From an uncultured bacterium (GTDB lineage Bacteria > DRYD01), in NCBI GenBank assembly GCA_937927985.1, contig CALFWH010000026.1, positions 1 through 10,915 on the forward strand: a DNA stretch of 10,915 nt, written 5' to 3'. A program made the translations under genes and the position numbers. The notes beneath the pieces were generated by a model. It saw only the letters and a program-made list of their open reading frames with translations, was not told the DNA's origin and did not search any database. Shown in pieces: positions 6,759 through 10,915 of the stretch (positions are counted from its first letter, which is position 1; the number at the start of each line of letters is the position of its first letter).

Positions 6759-7643
6759 ATGAGAAAATTCTTATTTTTTTTAAATTTGTTTTTAATATCT
6801 TTTATCTTTTCTCAAACAATCCAGAAAGCAGATTTAATATATGAAGGTAATAAATTTAATGCTTACCTAATAAAAAATACTTCTTATTTAACAAAAGAAG
6901 ATTTATCATATATTATAGGTTCTCCAGTAAGATGGGATCCAAAAGAAAAAGTTGTTTTAATAGATAATTTAAGAATTTATGCTAAAACAGTAATATACAA
7001 AGGCGAATTGCTTTTAGGAATAAAAGAGATATTAACACCCCTTGGATATCAAATAAAATGGGATCAAGCTTCAAGAACAGTTACAATAATACCTCCTTCA
7101 GCAAAAAGTACAGAACAAAAAGCTAAAGTAAAAATCCAAAATAATAACAATGATCAAGAAAACAACAACGATAGTAATAAAAATATAAACAAAAAAGATA
7201 GATATGAAATTCCCTTTGTAGATAGTAACAAAAATGACAATTCAAAAGATAATATGAAAGAAAGACAAGCTTTACAAGTAGTATTTATTCCTCGATCAGC
7301 TTTCAATGAAGAATATAAAGTTACAGTAAGTGATCTAAAAGAAAGCAGAGTATATAAAGGTATGTACAATTCCCAAAGTGGATTCAAGTTTGTAATAATC
7401 AATGTTTCCCAACAAAATCTTTCTAACAAAGTGCAATTATATACCGGTAAATTTGTTTTATTCGATAACAGGAATTCAAGGTATGAATATATAGAAGGGT
7501 TAAGTAGTTATATTTTGCAGATATTAATGCCAAATGGGATAAATTTTGGTACATTAGTTTTTGAGATACCAGAAACTTCAATTCCTTCAAAGTTAGTTTT
7601 AGAAACCTATGGCTCAACACCTATAATAATAAATCTTTTGTAA
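6759..7643 (+). CDS. Secreted protein with copper-amine-oxidase-N-like stalk domain and a DUF4352-like C-terminal beta domain
   Basis: Residues 1-18 are a signal peptide (MRK, then a Phe/Leu-rich core ending FIFS), so the protein is exported; no lipobox cysteine is present. Residues 25-112 match the 'stalk' domain known from the N-terminus of copper amine oxidase and many clostridial surface proteins: short strands with VRWDPKEKVVLI and, near 84-110, LLGIKEILTPLGYQIKWD followed by SRTVTI. Residues 113-170 are an Asn/Lys-rich low-complexity linker. Residues 172-294 look like a beta-sandwich of DUF4352 type, with KFVIINVSQQNLSNK, a FVLFDNRN..YEY strand and LVFEIPE. No catalytic residues are recognisable; a cell-surface binding or structural role is inferred. 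ATG 6759 follows the strong purine run GAGGGGGTGG (6745-6754). The gene opens the rightward unit and lies 47 bases before tRNA-Leu. Confidence 0.8.
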   Translation: MRKFLFFLNLFLISFIFSQTIQKADLIYEGNKFNAYLIKNTSYLTKEDLSYIIGSPVRWDPKEKVVLIDNLRIYAKTVIYKGELLLGIKEILTPLGYQIKWDQASRTVTIIPPSAKSTEQKAKVKIQNNNNDQENNNDSNKNINKKDRYEIPFVDSNKNDNSKDNMKERQALQVVFIPRSAFNEEYKVTVSDLKESRVYKGMYNSQSGFKFVIINVSQQNLSNKVQLYTGKFVLFDNRNSRYEYIEGLSSYILQILMPNGINFGTLVFEIPETSIPSKLVLETYGSTPIIINLL

Positions 7644-7656
7644 AGAAGGGGAAAAA

Positions 7657-7690
7657 TAGTTTATAGAGAATAGTTTAATATAATGTAGTT
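7657..7690 (+). promoter_or_regulatory. Candidate promoter for tRNA-Leu and gatC-rpsO unit
   Basis: A perfect TATAAT box lies at 7679-7684, 6 bases before the mature 5' end of tRNA-Leu at 7691, a standard distance to a transcription start. The best -35 candidates are weak (TAGTTT at 7657-7662, spacing 16). It lies in the 47-base gap after the stalk-protein gene, where no terminator hairpin is visible. Confidence 0.6.
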
Positions 7691-7776
7691 GCCGGGGTGG
7701 CGGAATAGGTAGACGCAGGGGACTTAAAATCCCCCGGAGGCAAACCTCCGTGCCGGTTCGAGTCCGGCCCCCGGCA
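7691..7776 (+). tRNA. tRNA-Leu, anticodon TAA
   Basis: This is a class II tRNA of 86 bases. The acceptor GCCGGGG pairs with CCCCGGC, the anticodon stem GGGGA/TCCCC surrounds loop CTTAAAA with anticodon TAA at 7725-7727 (reads UUA), and a long variable arm CGGAGG-CAAA-CCTCCG (7735-7750) is followed by T-stem GCCGG/CCGGC with loop TTCGAGT and discriminator A at 7776. CCA is not encoded (ATAA follows). It reads the leucine codon most used in AT-rich genomes. gatC begins only 10 bases downstream. Confidence 0.98.
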
Positions 7777-7786
7777 TAAAAACAAA

Positions 7787-8059
7787 ATGCACATAGATTA
7801 TCTCTGTCAACTAGCTCACATAGAATTAAACGAAAAAGAAAAACAAATTATACCAAAAAACATTAATCAAATAATAGAATTTTTCAACAAAATCCAAGAA
7901 TTAGATATCAAAGAAGAAGAATATTACTATCCTTCTCATTTAGGACAAACAAAATACAATCAAACCCCAAAAAACGAGATCGATTTTGAAGAATTTATAA
8001 ATGAAAATTCAAAAAGAGAAGGAAATTATTTTAAAATTCCCCCTATACTAAAAACTTAA
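7787..8059 (+). CDS. gatC: Asp-tRNA(Asn)/Glu-tRNA(Gln) amidotransferase subunit C
   Basis: GatC is the small subunit that wraps around and stabilises GatA/GatB in the complex amidating mischarged Glu-tRNA(Gln) and/or Asp-tRNA(Asn). Family features in the 90 residues are LAHIELNEKEKQ (9-20) followed by a helix NQIIEFFNKIQELD (27-40), and the C-terminal REGNYFKIPPILKT, equivalent to the usual GYFxVPxxL ending. Compared with typical GatC the N-terminus is about 6 residues short, but no upstream in-frame start exists before the tRNA. ATG 7787 is 10 bases from the tRNA-Leu end with no Shine-Dalgarno (TAAAAACAAA). Neither gatA nor gatB is in the window. It is likely cotranscribed with tRNA-Leu and with rpsO, 101 bases downstream. 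Confidence 0.9.
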   Translation: MHIDYLCQLAHIELNEKEKQIIPKNINQIIEFFNKIQELDIKEEEYYYPSHLGQTKYNQTPKNEIDFEEFINENSKREGNYFKIPPILKT

Positions 8060-8067
8060 TAAAAAAA

Positions 8068-8146
8068 TGTTTTGCAATGAAAACAATTCCGCTATGCTGG
8101 GAAAAAGCGGAATACAAATACTCCCAGCCCTAAACTAAAGTTTAGG
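8068..8146 (+). promoter_or_regulatory. Structured rpsO mRNA leader with H-type pseudoknot, candidate S15 autoregulatory element
   Basis: Three perfectly paired elements abut. (1) Hairpin TGTTTT (8068-8073)/AAAACA (8080-8085). (2) Pseudoknot: stem 1 ATTCCGCT (8086-8093)/AGCGGAAT (8106-8113), whose loop bases GCTGGGA (8096-8102) pair with TCCCAGC (8122-8128) as stem 2. Connecting loops are 2, 3 and 8 bases, which suit an H-type fold. (3) Hairpin CCTAAAC (8129-8135)/GTTTAGG (8140-8146), loop TAAA. The AGG that closes hairpin 3 belongs to AGGA (8144-8147), the only Shine-Dalgarno-like bases before the rpsO start. S15 is known to repress its own mRNA through unrelated leader structures in different bacterial groups, so the same role is inferred here. 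All visible pairs are Watson-Crick, so the usual GU/GC S15-recognition motif is not evident. No T-run follows, so it is not an intrinsic terminator. Confidence 0.75.
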
Positions 8147-8160
8147 AAAAAAAATAAATA

Positions 8161-8418
8161 ATGTTAACTAAACAAGAAAAAGAAGAAATAATTAAATTAT
8201 TACAAATACACGAAAAAGATACAGGCTCACCAGGAGTACAATATCTATTATTAACAGCAAAAATAAATTCCTTAGAAGAACATTTAAAAGTACATAAAAA
8301 AGATAAACAAACTTATAGAACATTACTTAGATTATACGCTAAAAGAAGAAAATTAAGAAAATACATTATTGAAAATTATCCAGAAATATATCAGAAAATA
8401 AAAGAAATAATTCTTTAA
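8161..8418 (+). CDS. rpsO: 30S ribosomal protein S15
   Basis: S15 binds the 16S rRNA central domain (helices 20-22 junction) early in 30S assembly. The 85 residues start MLTKQEKEEII and contain QIHEKDTGSPGVQ (15-27), HLKVHKKD (41-48) and the basic helix AKRRKLRKYI (60-69). His41 and Asp48, both rRNA-contacting, are kept. The following near-universal HHSRRGLL segment is replaced by KQTYRTLL (49-56), so Ser51 becomes Thr, Arg52 Tyr and Gly54 Thr. Length is close to the usual 88-89 residues. ATG 8161 is preceded by a weak AGGA about 13 bases upstream, itself buried in the leader hairpin. The common partner pnp does not follow; instead an unrecognised gene starts 16 bases later. Confidence 0.96.
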   Translation: MLTKQEKEEIIKLLQIHEKDTGSPGVQYLLLTAKINSLEEHLKVHKKDKQTYRTLLRLYAKRRKLRKYIIENYPEIYQKIKEIIL

Positions 8419-8434
8419 GCTAAGGGGGTATATA

Positions 8435-10225
8435 ATGTATATCATAGACTCACTAGTTAATTCAGGATTTAATTACTTAAATGAAATAAGAAAAACAATA
8501 GGAAATAATTTAGTTTTTCTAAAATTTAATCTATCCCCAGCAAATATAAACTATAATTTCGATGTTAACCTATATGAAGAAGTTATAAATTTTTATCTAT
8601 CAAATACTAACAAAAATGAAAATCATGAATACATTTATATACCACCCGAGCAAGATATTAACATAACGGATGAACAAAGTTTAATATCAAATTATCAGCT
8701 TTTTTCTTATTTAACTACTCTTGTATTACATTTTAGTAATTATGTAAAAGTAAATAAAAAAACAAAGACAGATGAATTTTTCATACTTTCAAAACTAGAT
8801 GGTGATTTTCTAACATTAAAGAATTTTGTAATAAAAAATATGATAGAATTTTTAGAGAGCTTCATAAAAATAAGAGGTGATTATATATCTAATGATATAA
8901 AAGAAGATATTATAAAACTTTTGGATTATTTGAAAAAAGAAGATTTTACTCAAAATTTAGAAGAATTTGATGAAATTTGGGAAGAAACAATAAAGAAAAA
9001 TCAAGATTATGAATACTATATTTTATCTAAGGACAAAATCTTTTTATCGGTACCTTCATCATATATATGGTTTGAATTTCTATTACATATAGCTTATTTG
9101 TATGAAAATAAAATATCTATTAATTCTTTTGATGAACTATACGAAAAAAGAGTTAGACCTTCGTTTGAAATAAGCAAAAATTGGTATAAAACTTTTTATA
9201 ATAATATAATTGCCAAGGAATCACTAAAAGTAGAATTATATAATTCAATTTTAGATAAATTAGAAGAAGCCGAAAAATATATAGAAAAAGTGTATATTAC
9301 AGCAAAACAAAAATATCCTGAAAAATTTGAGTTAAACGAGCAATATTTTATTGATATACTTACATTTCTATATGAAAAAACAACGGAACTAACAAAACTA
9401 TCTTTGCAATTAGAAGAAAATAAACTAAAAGGAACAGGAATTTTCGAAAACTTCTATAAAATTTTAAAAGAAATTTATTATGAAAGAGAATCATTATTAA
9501 TTTTGTACGAGTTTCATAATTCCATACAATCTACCCTAAATAATTTAGAAGAAGAATCAAATTTTATTACTACAATAGACAAGAAAATTTTAGAAAACAG
9601 GGAAAAATTTGAAAATTTATTGGATTTAATACTAAAATTTATAGAAGTAAACAATAAAGATATAATAATAGACATTATAGATTATTTTCAAAACAATTTG
9701 GAATCCTTAATATTAGATCTAAAAGAAGATTCAAAAAAACTAGAAAAACTTTTAGAGCCAGAGAAAATAATCTGTGTAAATTGTGGACATTCTAACGATT
9801 CTTCAGAAGAATATTGCAAAAATTGTGGAAAAAAATTAATAAAACCAACTACTGAAAGTAAAGGCACTATTAAACTCCTCTTATCAAAACTTTATAAAAC
9901 CAATGATAAAGAAGAAATAATATCTATATTAAGTTTGATTAACAGTATTCTAAACAACATTTTATCTAATATAAACAGCATAAAAAATTCTTTGGATTCT
10001 TTGAAAGGAGAACCAGTAACGGAAATTATAATAAAAATTGAAAATATTATTGAAGCTATATTATCAATTAAAGACAAGATGAATTATCTTAGCAGCAATA
10101 AAGAATTAATTATTCAAGAATTAGAAAAATTAAGAGATGAAATGGAGCAGCAAGTTTATAACATGGAGAAACAATCTGAAGAGCTTTACAATTATATAAA
10201 AAATCTTAGTCAAGAAGTAAACTAA
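8435..10225 (+). CDS. Unrecognised 596-residue helical protein with internal zinc ribbon
   Basis: I do not recognise this family. The protein has no signal peptide or membrane segment, so it is likely cytoplasmic. It is almost entirely Lys/Glu/Ile/Leu/Asn-rich helix, with coiled-coil-like heptads around 260-300, 365-445 and 530-596. Its only cysteines are Cys447, Cys450, Cys461 and Cys464, spaced CxxC-10-CxxC in a zinc-ribbon module (CVNCGHSN ... YCKNCGKKL) that separates a large N-terminal helical region from a 130-residue C-terminal helical tail. The N-terminal part (1-230) has some aromatic-rich segments, such as EYIYIPPEQD and VPSSYIWFEFLLH, that may form a globular domain. ATG 8435 follows AAGGGGGT (8422-8429). 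It begins 16 bases after rpsO and ends 18 bases before ppdK, so it shares their transcript. Base use matches its neighbours and gives no sign of recent transfer. Scaffold or protein-binding roles are possible but unproven. Confidence 0.85.
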   Translation: MYIIDSLVNSGFNYLNEIRKTIGNNLVFLKFNLSPANINYNFDVNLYEEVINFYLSNTNKNENHEYIYIPPEQDINITDEQSLISNYQLFSYLTTLVLHFSNYVKVNKKTKTDEFFILSKLDGDFLTLKNFVIKNMIEFLESFIKIRGDYISNDIKEDIIKLLDYLKKEDFTQNLEEFDEIWEETIKKNQDYEYYILSKDKIFLSVPSSYIWFEFLLHIAYLYENKISINSFDELYEKRVRPSFEISKNWYKTFYNNIIAKESLKVELYNSILDKLEEAEKYIEKVYITAKQKYPEKFELNEQYFIDILTFLYEKTTELTKLSLQLEENKLKGTGIFENFYKILKEIYYERESLLILYEFHNSIQSTLNNLEEESNFITTIDKKILENREKFENLLDLILKFIEVNNKDIIIDIIDYFQNNLESLILDLKEDSKKLEKLLEPEKIICVNCGHSNDSSEEYCKNCGKKLIKPTTESKGTIKLLLSKLYKTNDKEEIISILSLINSILNNILSNINSIKNSLDSLKGEPVTEIIIKIENIIEAILSIKDKMNYLSSNKELIIQELEKLRDEMEQQVYNMEKQSEELYNYIKNLSQEVN

Positions 10226-10243
10226 TAAAGGGAGGATATTAAG

Positions 10244-10915
10244 ATGAAGTGGATATATTTTTACGATGAAGGAAATGCTAATATGAGATTATTATTAGGA
10301 GGTAAAGGGGCAAACCTTGCAGAAATGACTAACCTTGGTTTGCCAGTGCCTCCAGGATTTACCATTACTACTGAAGTCTGTAAACTATATCTCAAGGATC
10401 CTAAAAGCACAATTAATGAATTAATACCAAAAGTAAAAGAAGCAATAAATGAACTAGAGAAAAGAATAGGCAGGAAATTTAACGATAAAGAAAATATGCC
10501 TCTTTTAGTTTCAGTAAGATCTGGAGCTCCAGCTTCAATGCCCGGAATGATGGACACTATCCTAAATGTAGGTCTTACCAAAGAATTAATACCTACATTA
10601 GCAAAACATACTAATAAAAGATTTGCTTTAGATTCCTACAGAAGATTATTACAAATGTTTGGAAAAACAGTACTATCTATTCATACCTTAGAAGAAATTT
10701 TCGATGAATATAAAAAACATCATAATAAAAAATTCGATATTGAATTAGATGAAAATGATTTAGAAGAAGTAATAAAATTAATGGAAAGTGAATATGAAAA
10801 AAACGGTAAAACGTTACCTCAAGATCCTTTCGAACAACTAAAAATGTCAATAGAAACTGTTTTTAATTCTTGGAATAATGAAAGAGCAAAGGAATATAGG
10901 AGAATATATAATATT
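10244..10915 (+). CDS. ppdK: Pyruvate, phosphate dikinase, 5' part (cut by window edge)
   Basis: PPDK interconverts pyruvate + ATP + phosphate and phosphoenolpyruvate + AMP + pyrophosphate in the cytoplasm; in anaerobes it often runs glycolytically. The 224 residues visible (of about 875 in the family) are the N-terminal ATP-grasp nucleotide-binding domain. They closely follow the Clostridium symbiosum enzyme: start MKWIYFYDEGNANMRLLLGG, GGKGANLAEM (19-28) with a nucleotide-binding Lys21, LPVPPGFTITTE (33-44), and VRSGAPASMPGMMDTILN (91-108) with Arg92. The catalytic-His and PEP-binding domains lie beyond the edge. ATG 10244 has a strong Shine-Dalgarno, AAGGGAGG (10228-10235), and starts 18 bases after the zinc-ribbon gene. 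The reading frame is intact to the last base. Confidence 0.97.
   Translation, partial: MKWIYFYDEGNANMRLLLGGKGANLAEMTNLGLPVPPGFTITTEVCKLYLKDPKSTINELIPKVKEAINELEKRIGRKFNDKENMPLLVSVRSGAPASMPGMMDTILNVGLTKELIPTLAKHTNKRFALDSYRRLLQMFGKTVLSIHTLEEIFDEYKKHHNKKFDIELDENDLEEVIKLMESEYEKNGKTLPQDPFEQLKMSIETVFNSWNNERAKEYRRIYNI

Noticed and set aside
7154-7620. Two minus-strand open frames opposite the stalk-protein gene
   Set aside because: They overlap a gene with a signal peptide, known domains and a strong Shine-Dalgarno; the antisense products are low-complexity and lack start signals.
8073-8102. Separate rpsO promoter with TTGCAA at 8073-8078 as -35
   Set aside because: At 17 bases the next hexamer is TGCTGG, not a -10 box, and the bases are better explained by the RNA structure.
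8086-8146. rpsO leader hairpins as an intrinsic terminator between gatC and rpsO
   Set aside because: No T-run follows either hairpin; the downstream sequence is A-rich and leads straight into the rpsO start.
9892-10581. Minus-strand open frames opposite the zinc-ribbon gene and ppdK
   Set aside because: The right-hand one mirrors the highly conserved PPDK N-terminus; neither has a Shine-Dalgarno or family resemblance.
1-10915. CRISPR arrays, insertion sequences, phage or integrase genes
   Set aside because: No repeated spacer pattern, transposase, integrase or terminal inverted repeats seen; gene content is housekeeping throughout.

Overview
This is a low-GC (about 30% by eye) bacterial window using the standard bacterial code. 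It is tightly packed, with no gene-free stretch longer than about 120 bases. Gene content is mostly housekeeping plus redox metabolism: a three-subunit proton-translocating transhydrogenase, a trans-sulfuration-family PLP enzyme, MnmA, ClpP, GatC, ribosomal protein S15 and pyruvate phosphate dikinase. The Lys/Asn/Ile-rich proteins, the secreted 'stalk-domain' protein and a PPDK close to the clostridial enzyme suggest an anaerobic, Clostridia-like or early-branching low-GC bacterium. I cannot assign a phylum from this window alone.

The layout is two divergent transcription units around a short hub at 6644-6758. Leftward (minus strand) runs tRNA-Val(CAC), clpP, mnmA, a cystathionine gamma-lyase/synthase-like gene, pntAA, pntAB, pntB, and a partial ACR3/BASS-family membrane transporter that leaves the window at base 1. 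Rightward (plus strand) runs a secreted stalk-domain protein, tRNA-Leu(TAA), gatC, rpsO, an unrecognised 596-residue zinc-ribbon protein, and ppdK, which leaves the window at the right end. Spacings of 2 to 36 bases, apart from the stalk gene-tRNA-Leu gap (47 bases) and the rpsO leader (101 bases), indicate polycistronic units.

Both clpP and gatC sit directly behind a tRNA gene (19 and 10 bases), and each tRNA has a -10-like box 5-6 bases before its mature 5' end. If these boxes are real promoters, each tRNA transcript starts at or next to the mature 5' end. The downstream mRNA would then be released by tRNA 3'-end processing, and for gatC this leaves a 10-base leader with no Shine-Dalgarno.

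The strongest candidate for an undescribed element is the rpsO leader (8068-8146). It contains a small hairpin, a textbook H-type pseudoknot (8-bp and 7-bp helices) and a third hairpin holding the only purine-rich SD-like bases. All three abut without a spare nucleotide. It is probably an S15 autoregulatory RNA, and the S15 protein here is itself altered in the normally near-invariant rRNA-binding segment. Other oddities are an MnmA lacking the canonical second catalytic cysteine but carrying a CxxC and another upstream cysteine, a PntB with Asn where E. coli has His91, and a long unrecognised zinc-ribbon protein between rpsO and ppdK.
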